64,000 nucleotides of DNA. It comes from Pyropia haitanensis (taxonomy: Eukaryota > Rhodophyta > Bangiophyceae > Bangiales > Bangiaceae). Numbering within the stretch: position 1 is the stretch's first letter; each line of letters starts with the position of its first letter. This document shows positions 32,191-42,971 of this stretch, in pieces. Made by a program: the position numbers and the translations under genes. The stretch covers positions 930,001 through 994,000 of the forward strand of contig SDUX01000004.1 in NCBI GenBank assembly GCA_008729055.1, in the 5' to 3' direction. Below the pieces are notes generated by a model. That model made no database searches. It saw only the letters and a list, made by a program, of their open reading frames with translations, and was not told the origin of the DNA.

Positions 32191-32825
32191 TTCTTGGTTG
32201 ACGAGCACCGACGGGAGGGAGGGGGTGGGAAGACGCGGGAGGGGAACGGGCAGGTCCGTCAGAGGGGGAGCGCCTGCGCGGTAGCCCGCAGCACCACCGC
32301 CGCGGCCGGGAGCACACACAGCGGCGACGACGATGCCGCTGCCGCAGCGGCCGCGGCCGGGGCACGTGGAGGTTGAGCTGCCGCGCGACCACAGACGATG
32401 CGGCGCGGATGCGGCGGGGCCGCCGCGACGCCCGCGTTTGGCGCGTCAATTGCAACCGAATTTGGATCGACACGTGTTGGTCGTCGCCGCTGATCTCCGT
32501 CACGCCGCTCCGGGTCGCGCGCATCGGCGGCGCGGTGCCCTTGGCGGTGGCGCGGCTCCCCCCCCACCCCACACGCGGTCGCGCGCTGGCCCAGGCCGCC
32601 GGTGACCCCCTCCGTGCGGGGGACGGTGTGGCTGCCTCCCCGTGCGGGACGCGCCTTCCCTTCCACAACTTGTGCGTTGTCCCTCACTGTCCACCCCTTG
32701 TCCCGCTGGCGTGACGCGAAGCTGGTGCTCCCGTCCCCGCCGCGGGCAGCGTCGGCCACCCTCGCATCGGCGGTGCCCTTGGCCGGTGCGCCACCCCCCC
32801 CCCCCCCCCGCTCCCCCCCCCGGCC
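32191..32825. promoter_or_regulatory. Shared upstream region of chorismate synthase and ChlD
   Basis: About 635 bases separate the divergent start codons of two plastid biosynthesis genes. No TATA box or operator is recognised. A C-run (32795-32810) precedes the ChlD ATG closely. Confidence 0.5.
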
Positions 32826-32933
32826 ATGGACCCACTGGCCGCCGCGTTTGTGCCGCTGCTACCGCATGGACCCCCACCGCGGAGTGCCGTCCTCGGCACC
32901 CCCCTGTGCCTGTCTGCCGGCCGCCGCGGCGGC

Positions 32934-32977
<44 letters not shown>

Positions 32978-33098
32978 GGCCGCCGGCCGCCGCTCGCCGC
33001 TGACGCCCGCCGGCCGGCGGCGGCGGCCGCCTCCACCGCCGACGGTGACGATGGTGGCCTCGTCGGACCGGCGGGCGGCCGCGGCCGGCGCAGACGCG

Positions 33099-33134
<36 letters not shown>

Positions 33135-35354
33135 TCGCCGCCGCCGCCGTCGTCGGCCACCGCGGCCACCCCCACCACTTCCGCGGCGGCGGCCGCGGCG
33201 CGGGTGGCCGCCGCCGACGCGGCGGAGGAGGCGGCGGCGGCCGACGCGGCGGCGGCGGCGGCCGGCGGCCGGCAGCCCGGCCGGGAGGTTGGGGCGGAGC
33301 AGGACTCGGCGCGCGCCTACCCGCTGGCGGGGGTGGTGGGCCAGGACGCGGTAAAGCTGGCGCTCCTCCTCTGCGCGGTCAACCCCCGCATCGGGGGTGT
33401 GTGCCTGTCGGGCCGCCGCGGGACGGCCAAGAGCATCATGGCGCGCGCGCTGCACGCGCTGCTGCCGCCGATTGAGGTGGTGGCGGGCTCCCCGTACAAT
33501 ATCGAGCCGCCGCCGCTGGCCGACGGGGCCGAGGAGGGGTCGGACGGGGTGGACCGGGAGGTGATCCCCACCCCGTTTGTGCAGGTGCCGCTCAACGTGA
33601 CGGAGGACCGGCTGATCGGGTCGGTCGACGTGGAGGCGAGCGTCAAGCAGGGCGCGACGGTCTTCCAGCCGGGCCTCCTCGCGCGCGCCCACCGGGGGGT
33701 GCTGTACATTGACGAGATCAACTTGCTGGACGATGGGCTCGCCAACGTGCTGCTCGAGGTCATCTCGGGGGGGGTGGTCCGCGTCGAGCGGGAGGGCATC
33801 AGCTTCACGCACCCGTGCGTGCCGCTGGTGATTGCCACGTACAACCCAGAGGAGGGGGACATGCGGCTGCACCTGCTCGACCGGATGGCGGTGAACCTGT
33901 CGGTGGACGCGGCGCCGCTCAACATGGAGCAGCGCCTCGAGGCGGTCGGCGCGGCTACGTCCTACTCGGACGCCCCCGAGGCGTTTGTGGCGTCGGTGGC
34001 GGACGCGACGGCCGAGATGTCGACGAATATCGTGCTCGCCCGCGAGTACCTCAACGACATCCGCCTGACGGGGGAGCAGCTCAAGTACCTGGCCACCGAG
34101 GCGGTGCGCGCGCGGGTGCAGGGCCACCGCGCGGAGCTGTTTGCGTGTGAGCTGGCGCGCGCGTCGGCGGCCCTCGAGGGGCGCGACGTGGTGTCGGCGA
34201 GTGACCTCAAGCTGGCCGTCCAGCTGGCCATCCTGCCCCGGTCGCTCATCCGGCCCAACGACCCGGACCAGCCAGATCAGGAGCAACCGCCGCCGCCGCC
34301 GCCGCCGCCACAACAGCAGCAGGAAGAGGACCAGGACGAGGACGAGGAGGACAAGGAGAACGAGGAGGAGGACGAGGAGGATAAGGATGAGCCCGAGGAG
34401 CCAGAAGACGCCCCCCAGGTCCCGGAGGAGTTTATGTTTGACCCGGAGGGCGTCATCATGGACCCCGACCTGCTCGCGTTTAGCAAGTCCCAGTCGGCTG
34501 GCGCGGCGGGTGGGCGCGGTCTGGTCTTCTCCCAGGACCGCGGGCGGTACATCAAGTCGATGCTGCCGCGGGGCGGCACCCAGCGGCTGGCCGTCGACGC
34601 GACGTTGCGGTCGGCGGCGCCCTACCAAAAGAGCCGCCGCGCGCGGGCGCCCGCGGGCTCCACCCGCAAGGTGTTTGTGGAGCAGGGGGACATGCGGGTC
34701 AAGCGGCTGGCGCGCAAGGCTGGTGCGCTCATCATCTTCCTCGTGGACGCGTCGGGGAGTATGGCGCTCAATCGGATGAACGCGGCCAAGGGCGCGGCCA
34801 TCCGCCTGCTGACGGAGGCGTACCAGACGCGTGATAAGATTTGTCTCATCCCGTTCCAGGGCGACAAGGCGGACGTGCTGCTGCCGCCGACCAAGAGTAT
34901 TGCCATGGCCAAGCGGCGGCTGGAGACGATGCCCTGCGGTGGGGGGTCCCCGTTGGCGCACGGCCTCTCCCTGGCGGTCCGGACGGGCCTCAACGCGGTC
35001 AAGGCTGGGGACGTTGGCAAGGTCATGGTCGTCTGCATCACGGACGGGCGGGCCAATGTGGAGCTGGCAAAGGCCGACGGCGGCGGCGGCGGCATGGTCG
35101 TCCAGGGGGAGGAGGCGGAGAAGATGACCAAGCAGGACCTGAAGGACGAGGTGCTGGCGCTGGCAAAGCAGATGCGTGCCATCCAAGGCTTTGAGCTGCT
35201 GTGCGTGGACACGGAGAATAAGTTTGTGTCGACGGGCTTTGCCAAGGAGGTGGCCGACGCCGCGGGCGGGACGTACCACTACCTGCCCAAGGCGACCGAG
35301 GCGGCTGTCGCTGATGTTGCTGGGGGGGCCATTGCGGCCATGAGGGCAATGTAG
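32826..35354 (+). CDS. chlD: Magnesium chelatase subunit D, plastid
   Basis: ChlD works with ChlI and ChlH to insert Mg2+ into protoporphyrin IX, the first committed step of chlorophyll synthesis. The 842-residue frame is uninterrupted. Residues 1-150 are an Ala/Pro-rich transit peptide and spacer containing GCC triplet expansions. The AAA+ module (about 158-470) has GRRGTAKS at the P-loop, [40 protein letters not shown] and [18 protein letters not shown] linker at about 478-530 has a Pro run followed by a Glu/Asp-rich stretch, as in plant ChlD. The von Willebrand A domain (about 632-842) carries the MIDAS motif DASGSM near residue 640, [14 protein letters not shown] and ITDGRAN. It is divergent from chorismate synthase. 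In red algae ChlI is usually plastid-encoded and ChlD nuclear, consistent with this locus. Confidence 0.97.
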
Positions 35355-35758
35355 GATGTCAGACTGGCTGTACGTACGGCCCCGGGGGGGGGGGGGGAGG
35401 GGGCGGGATGAACGCCCGCTGCATGGGGGGCGATGAGACTGCTCGGCACGGTGCACGAGCGCGTTTTTTGTTGGGTGGAGCGCCACGGTATGGTGTGGCT
35501 GTATCGTTTGATCAGCAGCTCTTCCCGCGTGGCTCCGTTGTTGTCTGTCCTGTCCCTCGTCCACGCACACTCGTATCGCCACACGCCTGCTCTACCTTGG
35601 GAACCCACGCCCGGACGGAAGATTCGCCGTAAGGGCCGCGCGATGTGTACAACAGATAGTGCTCGGTGTGGTCGTCGCACGCAGGGTCCCAAAGAACTCC
35701 TGGCCTTCCCTTAGTTTTTTCTTGTCTCTTGGTTGCGCTGCGCTTGCCCCACACCCAC
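35355..35758. other. Convergent 3' region between ChlD and CCT3
   Basis: Four hundred bases separate two stop codons. A G-run lies at 35384-35397. No coding sequence is recognised. Confidence 0.55.
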
Positions 35759-37597
35759 CTACTCTTCCTCAAAGCCGCCGCCGACATCGCCACCAGACCC
35801 CTTGGGTTTGCTCAGCCCCGACACAATGTCATCGATGCGCAGCAGCATCGCCGCCGCCTCCACCGCCGTCTTCATGGTCTGCGTCTTCACAATCAGGGGC
35901 TCCCACACACCGAGCGTGCGCATGTCCACCACCTCCCCAGACCGTCCGTCAATGCCAAAAAAGGTCGCTTCCTCCCCCCCGCCGCCCGCGTGCTTCGCCC
36001 TCAGGGCGGTGAGGACGCGGATGACCTTTGCCCCGCAGTTCTCAGCCAGTGTCCGCGGCACAACCTCCAGCGCGGCCGCGACCGCCCGGTAGGGTGCGGC
36101 CGACACGTCAGTCAGGGTCTTGGACTTGGCAGTCAGGTGGGCGGCTACAGCCATTTCGATCGCACCTCCGCCAGGCACCATCTTGGGGTGCAGCAGGATA
36201 TTCCGGGCCACGCAGAGGGCGTCCTGGAGGTTCCGCTCCACCTCATTGAGCACGTCCTTGCTGCCGCCCCGCAGCAGCACGGTGCACGCACGGGGGTTCT
36301 CACAGCCAGTGATAAAGGCAAAGTAGTCGTCGCCCACCTTGGTCACCTCAAAGAGCCCGGCGCCGGTGCCAACGTCGGCTTCAACAATCTCCGATGTTCG
36401 CGACACAATGGTGGCCCCTACCGCCCTGGCCACCCGGTTGTTGTCCGTCTTGCGCACCCGCCGAATGACAGAAACTTTGGCCTTGGCGAGCAGGTGCAGC
36501 GCCAGGTCCGACACCCCCTTCTCCGTGATGAGAAGGTCCGGCTTGTGAGCGAGCAAATCCCCAACAATCCGTGTTACGTACTCCTCCTCGGCGGCGAGGA
36601 GCGCGCGGAAGTCGGCTTCCTTGGTCAGCTCGACGTTGGTAGCGGACTCGGCCTTGCGGTACTCCAGGGGGCAGTCCACCAGCAGCACCCGCGGCTTGAC
36701 AATCCGTCGCCGCATGTTGGCCGCCGTCACGTCCTTGGCCAGCATCACCCCGTCCAGCACCCGTGAGTCTTCCATCTCCCCACCTGGCAGCTTCTCCACC
36801 TTGACGTACGTCTTGGTGTCGATGAGCACGCGGTCGTCGACCGTGTCCCGCACCGTCTTGACCGCCGCCAGCGCGATGCGAACGAGCAGGTCCGAGTGGC
36901 GGTGCATGTACTTGGTGCCGATACACGACGCCACAATGGCCTCTAGCTTTCCCGTGTCGTCCGCATCCAAAACCACTGCCGCCTGCTCAGCGTACCGCAC
37001 CGCCTCGTCCAGCGCCGCAAAGTACGCCCGCACCACCACCGTCGGGTGCATGTTGGCCTTGATAAACGGCTCCGCCACGGAGAGCAGCTCGCCGGCCAGG
37101 ACCGCAACGGTGGTGGTGCCGTCGCCCACCTCTTCGTCCTGTGTGCGGGACAGCTCAATGATGCTCTTGGCGGCGGGGTGCGACACATCCACCTCGCGGA
37201 GGATGGCGTTGCCATCATTGGTGAGCGTCAGACTGCCAGATGCATCAAGGATCATCTTGAGCATCGCACGGGGGCCCAGCGTTGTCCGGATGATGTCCGA
37301 GACGGCCTTGCCCGCCGCAATGTTGGTGAGCTGGGCCCTCCGGCCAGACTCCCGCTTGGCATTGGTGTCTACAGAAAAGAGCGTGCCGTAAGATGGAAAC
37401 ATGAGGTAGCAAAAACAAGAAAGGCAGATACACCCACAGAACCCAGAGGAAGTTAGGCACCGCCCGACGCACTGGCCAGCGGGATCAACGAGCTATCATC
37501 GCAGCCAGGCACCCCTGCTGACGCCGAGACTCGCGGTGAACGACCACAGAACCAGGGCAGAAAAGAACGCACTGAGAACAACAACTGGAGCCTGCAT
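35759..37597 (-). CDS. CCT3: Chaperonin CCT subunit gamma
   Basis: CCT3 is one of eight paralogous subunits of the cytosolic chaperonin TRiC/CCT, which folds actin, tubulin and WD40 proteins. The conserved body starts TNAKRESGRRAQLTNIAA inside the frame of 35759-37402, but the ATG at 37402 gives an atypical start. A better model has a 25-base first exon at 37573-37597 (MQAPVVVL plus one base, donor GTGCGT) spliced to 37368 (acceptor TGTAG). That yields MQAPVVVLNTNAKRESG, closely matching the family's PVLVL-x-NTKRESG, and 544 residues in total. ATPase motifs TNDGNAILRE, QDEEVGDGTTTVAVLAGE and VPGGGAIEMAV are intact. Gamma-type markers are KTDNNRVARAVGATIVSR, LRGGSKDVLNEVERNLQDA and GVWEPLIVKTQTMKTAVE. 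Confidence 0.97.
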
Positions 37598-37904
37598 CGT
37601 GGCCGCAGAAAGGAACAACAGGCGACCACGCCTAGCGCAAGGGCAACTCGGCGTCACAGCTCCGCACACGCCGGCAGCGGCAAAGTCGGCGCACGACGGT
37701 CGACAAGCCCCGCGGCCAAGACGAACTGCGCAGCCCCGCGGGTGACAGCCCCTGATCCCATCGGATCGATCGATCGATAAATTGACAAAGTTTGTGAAAA
37801 AAACTTGGTTTTCTTGCTCAAACTTCTGCGTGGACGGCACAGAGCGGTCCCGGTGTCGGTCCATTGGCGCGCCAGCCAGAGCATCCATGATCACACGCTA
37901 CGAG
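37598..37904. promoter_or_regulatory. Upstream region of CCT3
   Basis: This 307-base gap lies between the CCT3 start and the stop of the next minus-strand gene. It contains the tandem word GATCGATCGATC (37763-37776) next to an A/T-rich stretch. The CCT3 promoter must lie here. Confidence 0.4.
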
Positions 37905-40748
37905 CTACACAAGCACGTCCGACACGACGGTCTCGCCCCCCCCACCCCGGCCAAAGCGCAAGTGACGAACGTCCCCACCCCCCTCTGCCACGCGGAGGAC
38001 GCCACACGCGACCCCCCCGTCGGCGTCGGCTTCCCCCCCGGGGGCCACCCCGCCCGCGGGCGGGCCGTCCTCTGCCACCCACGCCGTCCCCGGCAGCGCC
38101 TCCCCAGCCGTATGCGGGTACAGCAACACCACGAAGTGCGCCTCCGTGGCGGCGCGCGCCGCGTCGCGCTCGTCCTCAGAAGCGGCGGCAGCGGCGACGG
38201 CGGTGGCGGCGGCGAGCGCACCACCCACCGTCGTCGTCGTGGGCGCGCCATGGCCATTGGTCAAGGCGGGCTCCACGCCCGCCGACGCCGCCCGCGGCGC
38301 GAGCGTGCGCGTCACGACCAGCCGCTTGGCCGGATGGGGACCCCCCCCGCCCAAATCCGACGCGTACGCATCCAGGCGGACGTCGAGGCTCGCCGTCGCG
38401 GGGAGGCCGCCTCTCTCGCCACCGGCGCTGCCGACGGCCGCCACCGGCCAAGGGAGGAAGCGCACCAGCAGGCGGCGCTCGCCAGCCTCCTCCCCCAGAA
38501 GCACGTCCCCCTGCCCCGGGCCACCCAGCAGCACCACGTCGGGCGCCACCGATAGGCGCCACGTCACCACGTGTCCACCGCCACCCGCGGGCACAGCGGC
38601 AGCGGGGCCCACCACAACCGCATCGACCAGCAGCCCATACGCACGGGATGCGGGCGCGCCCCGCCGTGGGCGCACCAGCGCAGCCGTGCGGCACACACGC
38701 GCCATGCGGTTGCGGTCACCGACGCTGCCGCCACCGCCGCCGCCGCCACCGCCGCCGCCGTCGGCGCAGCCCTTGCTGGTGATGCCGTCAACAGGCTCCC
38801 AGCCGCCGCCAATGCGACGGCGCCACTGGTAGAGCCCTTCAAACGCCACGTCGGGGTGGCCAAACAGGGACGGCGGCAGCCAGCGAGCGGGGCGCACGCC
38901 CGTCGGCAGAAAGTCGGCCGGTGCCGACACGTCCGGCTCCCAGCCCATCCCCGGCGACGACGCACCCGCCCACTGCGTCCACGTCCAGTTGTGTGCGTAC
39001 GTGAGGTCCACCGCCGCGTACGTGAGCGTCGGGCTGTGGGCCGTGGACACCCACCGGCCGGGCGGCGCCTTGGCCACCTGCCCGACGCCGTCGACGGCGA
39101 CGCCAGAAAAGTCTTCGTGGCTGTGAAAGTGCCGCCACTCATTGTGAACCGCCCACCGACGGCCGCCGGCAGAGAAGATGATCGCCCCGCGGTCGGGGGT
39201 GTCGTGGCCAACCAGGTACGCTTCGGTGCGCGCGTCCAGCACAAGCAGCGTCGGGGTGCCCGACCACGCGCTGCGGGTGATGAGCTTGCCACGACGCGGG
39301 TCGTACCACGTGAGGGGCAGCATGACGCCAGGCGGCAGCGGCGGCATCACGGCCACGGCCGTTGACGCAGGCACCGGGCCGCGGTGCGTTGCCGCGTCGC
39401 CGTCGGCCCACACAGAGCTGCCCAGCAAGGCCACCTCAGTGCGCACCTGCCACTTGGCCGTCAGGCCCGGGTAGGCGACGGCAGTCCCGCTGCCACCAGC
39501 CACGCGCTTCGCCCCCGCCAGCTGCGCGTAGGCCCAATCCACGAGCGGCTCGCGCGGCAATACCCACTTGGCCACCACCACCGACGTCAGGTACGGCCAC
39601 CCATTGCCCGAGCTCCCGCCGAGCAGCCCCGTCACCCCGCCCGGGCGAGGCTCCAGCAGGTGCGGCAGCACCCGCTGCCACAGCGCCAAGTACTTGGGGT
39701 GCCGGAACAGGTTGGTGCCCCGCCGCGCGAGCGCAAGCATCGCCAGACTCCCCTCGCGAAAGCCCAAATTAACGGCGTACGCGTCTTCAATCGGGTGACC
39801 CGACTCGTGGATGGCATACTCCACGTAGTCCGCAGTGAGCTGTGAAAAGAGTGTGTCCACGTCCACGTCCAGCATGTCCCCGTCTTCTGGGGTGCCCTCC
39901 CCCTCAATCGCCGCGCAGAATAACGCCAGGTGGCCGTGGTACGTCGCCCAGTTGGACTGCACGCGCGTCCCGGGGAGGCCCATCCCCCACGACCGCCGCC
40001 CGCGGGTGCCGGCCGCGATGGCCGCCCGCACCACGCGCGCCTGTGGGGCCGACAGCCGGTGGTGAAGCCAGTCGTACAGCAGCGGGGTGGCCATGCCGCC
40101 GAGCGCCCAGCCCCAGCCGAGGTCCCACTTGGTCGTCCGCCACAGGCTCAGCGGCTTTTCCAGGTTACCCCCGACGGGCGCGGCGGCGGCCAGCGCCGCC
40201 GCCGCCAGCGTCAGCCGGCAATAGAGCACCAGCACCTCCACGAGCAGCCCGAGCGCCTCCTCATCGCCCGCCGACAGCGCCGCGACCGCCGCGAGCGTCA
40301 GCGTGCTCGCCCGCCGCTCGTCGGCCGTCCACCACGACCGAACCGCCGACGCGGGCGGGTGCGCCCGGTCGCCGGGGGGGATGGCGGCCAGCAGCCGGGC
40401 CGCGTACGAGCGGAACTCGGCGAGCGCGGCGTGCAGGATCGGCGCCGACACGGCTGCGCCAAAGGGCGTCTCGCGGATGGCCGCGAGGAAGGCGGGCACC
40501 TCGGCGGCGGTGACCAGCACCCGCGGGTGCACGCCAGGAGGAGGGGCGGGGGGAAACACCCGCACGCCGAGGTCGTCCACCGGCACGGCGGCAGCATACC
40601 AAGGCAGCGCCTCCGCGTCTGCGGCCGTCGACGCGCCGTCGCGGTTGCCGCGGCTGGCCGACGCACCACCGGCGCGTGCCGCGGTTTGCGCCTTGGCCCC
40701 CGCCGCCGCCGCCGCCGCCGCGGCCTCTACACCGTGGACAGCACCCAT
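37905..40748 (-). CDS. Heparinase II/III-like protein, putative polysaccharide lyase
   Basis: From the ATG at 40748 the product has 947 residues. The frame is open further upstream to 41417, but that part is Pro/Arg-rich and unlike protein. Residues about 60-430 are helical and resemble the alpha/alpha-toroid of heparinase II/III and alginate lyases: WDLGWGWALGGMATPLLYDW, GTRVQSNWATYHGHLALFCA, HESGHPIEDAYAVNLGF. A C-terminal beta-sandwich follows, with LVGHDTPDRGAIIFSAGGRRW, a typical family strand pair, and HNEWRHFHSHEDFSG. Candidate catalytic His/Tyr/Asn residues are present in SNWATYHGH, but I cannot confirm them. A Gly run interrupts near 38730-38760. No signal peptide is clear at this start. 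It may act on cell-wall or storage polysaccharide; a secreted role is inference. Confidence 0.6.
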   Translation of the reverse strand: MGAVHGVEAAAAAAAAGAKAQTAARAGGASASRGNRDGASTAADAEALPWYAAAVPVDDLGVRVFPPAPPPGVHPRVLVTAAEVPAFLAAIRETPFGAAVSAPILHAALAEFRSYAARLLAAIPPGDRAHPPASAVRSWWTADERRASTLTLAAVAALSAGDEEALGLLVEVLVLYCRLTLAAAALAAAAPVGGNLEKPLSLWRTTKWDLGWGWALGGMATPLLYDWLHHRLSAPQARVVRAAIAAGTRGRRSWGMGLPGTRVQSNWATYHGHLALFCAAIEGEGTPEDGDMLDVDVDTLFSQLTADYVEYAIHESGHPIEDAYAVNLGFREGSLAMLALARRGTNLFRHPKYLALWQRVLPHLLEPRPGGVTGLLGGSSGNGWPYLTSVVVAKWVLPREPLVDWAYAQLAGAKRVAGGSGTAVAYPGLTAKWQVRTEVALLGSSVWADGDAATHRGPVPASTAVAVMPPLPPGVMLPLTWYDPRRGKLITRSAWSGTPTLLVLDARTEAYLVGHDTPDRGAIIFSAGGRRWAVHNEWRHFHSHEDFSGVAVDGVGQVAKAPPGRWVSTAHSPTLTYAAVDLTYAHNWTWTQWAGASSPGMGWEPDVSAPADFLPTGVRPARWLPPSLFGHPDVAFEGLYQWRRRIGGGWEPVDGITSKGCADGGGGGGGGGGGSVGDRNRMARVCRTAALVRPRRGAPASRAYGLLVDAVVVGPAAAVPAGGGGHVVTWRLSVAPDVVLLGGPGQGDVLLGEEAGERRLLVRFLPWPVAAVGSAGGERGGLPATASLDVRLDAYASDLGGGGPHPAKRLVVTRTLAPRAASAGVEPALTNGHGAPTTTTVGGALAAATAVAAAAASEDERDAARAATEAHFVVLLYPHTAGEALPGTAWVAEDGPPAGGVAPGGEADADGGVACGVLRVAEGGGDVRHLRFGRGGGGETVVSDVLV

Positions 40749-42056
40749 AGCGACTACAGCAAGGGGGGGCGAATGCCAACGGGGTAGGCGGGGTGAGCAA
40801 TGTGGGAAGACGGGTTGGGGAATGGAGACGGCCCGCTGGCGTTGCCGACACGAAACGCGACACGGAGCCACCGACGACGGCGGCGGCGGCGGGGCGGTCG
40901 CGGTTGACGCCGGCCAGCGCGGTCCCGCGTTTTGTCCGTGCGGGTGGGCCCCTCTTGACAACCCCGCGTCGCCGCTCGCGTGCGGGGAGCGCCTCGACGG
41001 CAGCACGCGGACACGCTGGCCGCCGTTGACCACCTTACAGGCGGGGGAGGGGAGGGGCGGGCGCCGTCGGCTGACGCTGGGAGATCTCCCACCCGTCACC
41101 AGCACGGGGAGCGCCGGGTGGTGCAAATGAGCGAGGCCAGCTGCGTCCACATCATCCTGAGGACGCCGACGGCGACAGGGGGGGGTGAACCGCGGAGCGC
41201 CACTCACTGGGGTGGGGGAGAGAGGGGGAGATAAAGTAGCGGAGCGGGGGGGGCGGGGAAGGGGGAAGAGGGGCTGACGGGGAGGGGTGATGTGGGTGGG
41301 GGAGCGGCGCCGCGCCCGGCGAGGGCCCCGTGGGGGGGGGGGGAGAGAGCAGCTACACCATGGCGGGAGAGGGAGCCGGCTCGTTGCCCCTCCCGCAGCT
41401 GTCCGTCGTTGCGACACAGACGTGGAAATAATGTGCAGCGGCGTCTACAGCACGGGGTGCGGGCAGGTGCACCGGGCAATGCAGAAGCAGCCCAGCCAGA
41501 GTCACCACAGCGACCACGGCGAGATGAGGAGAGGTGAGCGCGTCACTCGAGGGCCGAGACGAAGTCGCGGGGTTGACATTGGCATGGGCGGTAGCTGTAT
41601 TGACAACGAAAGTAATCCATGGACTGGATTTACGTGTGTGTTAAATTGTCTAATTGGACTGACAATGATGTCGTCCAATTTTCAAAAGGCGATCAGATCA
41701 AATACATCTAGTTCCTGGTGTTATCGGGATGGCGAGATCGGTCAGTTCCACCGAGATACGGACCAGTGGAGGTCCAGCTGCGTACAAAGCGTACCGTATA
41801 GAGGGAACGTGTGGCGATACACCAAGGGGGTAGGCACCGCGGAACAGCAAAAACAGAACAAGAGTGTACACGCGCGCTTACTTGCTCGCCAGGCAGACAC
41901 CAGTGCTCACTGAAGAAGAAAAAACAGCTCCCCCGCGCAGGGGCCAATGGACGTACCTCCCTCGGGGCTGTCGACCCGCAACGACTCGACCCCCCAGCGG
42001 ACTGGGGCCGAGCGGCGTGCAGGCAGAGCGATACCGGCGAGGGAGGGCCTCAGGGC
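40749..42056. other. Intergenic region with an AT-rich patch
   Basis: The left part is GC-rich and belongs to the promoter side of the lyase-like gene. A patch at about 41575-41720 is clearly AT-richer than its surroundings, with ACGTGTGTGTTAAATTG and the local inverted words CCAATT/AATTGG around 41650-41680. No coding sequence or tRNA is recognised. Confidence 0.5.
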
Positions 42057-42971
42057 TTAGTGGTCCCCAATGCTCTTCTCGTACGCTTCCGAGTCCATCA
42101 GCTCGTCCATCTCCTCGGGCTTGCTCAGCTCCACCTTCCACAGCCACCCGTCGCCGAGCGCATCGCTGTTGACAATCTCTGGGGTCTCCGTCAGGGGGTC
42201 GTTGACTTCCACCACCGTCCCGCTCACCGGGGTGTACAGCTCGGACGTGGCCTTGACCGACTCGACCGTGCCCGTGGGCGTGCGCGCCGTCACGGACGCG
42301 CCCACGTCGGGCAGCTCCACGTGCACAATGTCGCCCAGCTCGTCCGCGGCGTGGGACGTGATGCCAACAGTACCGACCGAGCCATCCACCTTCACCCACT
42401 CGTGGGACTTCAGGTACTTGCGGTCAGTTGGCCCTGTGGTTGGCGGAACAGACCACCAGTAGAAGGGAAAGCGCACATCAAAGAGCAGAGAGCAGGGCGC
42501 ACTGGCGGCCAAGCAGACGGGTGGCAAAGAAGCGCATTAGCATCTGGGCAGCTCACTATCGAAGCTCCACAGTCCAGTTCACACGCAGCATGGCACATGC
42601 AACAGGCATCGTCCACTCTGTCAATGCAGGTTCAACGTACACGACGATGACATGGCACGGGCACCCGAGAAAGCAACCGAAGGGAAGGAGAGTCCCGGAC
42701 GGGCCCCCATGGACTGCCTTGCGGCGCATCGAAGCTGCGCAGCGGCCAGGCCAGACACAGTGCAAGTCATGGAAGCACGAGACAACAACAGGAGCGACCA
42801 AAGCCAAAGAGAGAGGGGAACGGAAAGTCAGCATACAAAAGCGCAAGTGATTGCCCCTCGCCGACGCCACCGCACCCGGCCAACCTCCCCCACATCCGAT
42901 CCAGGTGGGCAGAGCCTACGCACCGCAAGGGGGGACAGGCGCCCGAGGCGGGCCAGAGCGGCTGCCGACAT
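42057..42971 (-). CDS. GCSH: Glycine cleavage system H protein, mitochondrial
   Basis: The H protein carries the lipoyl arm that shuttles the aminomethyl intermediate among P, T and L proteins in the mitochondrial glycine decarboxylase, important in photorespiration and one-carbon supply. Complement exon 1 is 42920-42971 (MSAAALARLGRLSPLAV plus one base, donor C|GTAGGC) and exon 2 is 42057-42433 (acceptor CCACAG). The product has 142 residues. The leader is short, with Arg and hydroxylated residues and no acids, typical of mitochondrial import. The domain reads KYLKSHEWVKVDG, GITSHAADELGDIVHVELP, then the lipoyl site GTVESVKATSELYTP with Lys78, and ends with PEEMDELMDSEAYEK. The exon 1 donor was chosen because it alone gives the right phase. 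The core identity does not depend on it. Confidence 0.94.

Noticed and set aside
32859..35582. A 907-residue minus-strand open frame opposite ChlD
   Set aside because: It is the antisense shadow of a conserved gene with GC-rich third positions. Its sequence is Arg/His/Leu-rich without any domain.
40749..41417. N-terminal extension of the lyase-like frame
   Set aside because: The extra 223 residues are Pro/Arg/Ser-rich and contain G/C runs. The start at 40748 precedes the first protein-like sequence.
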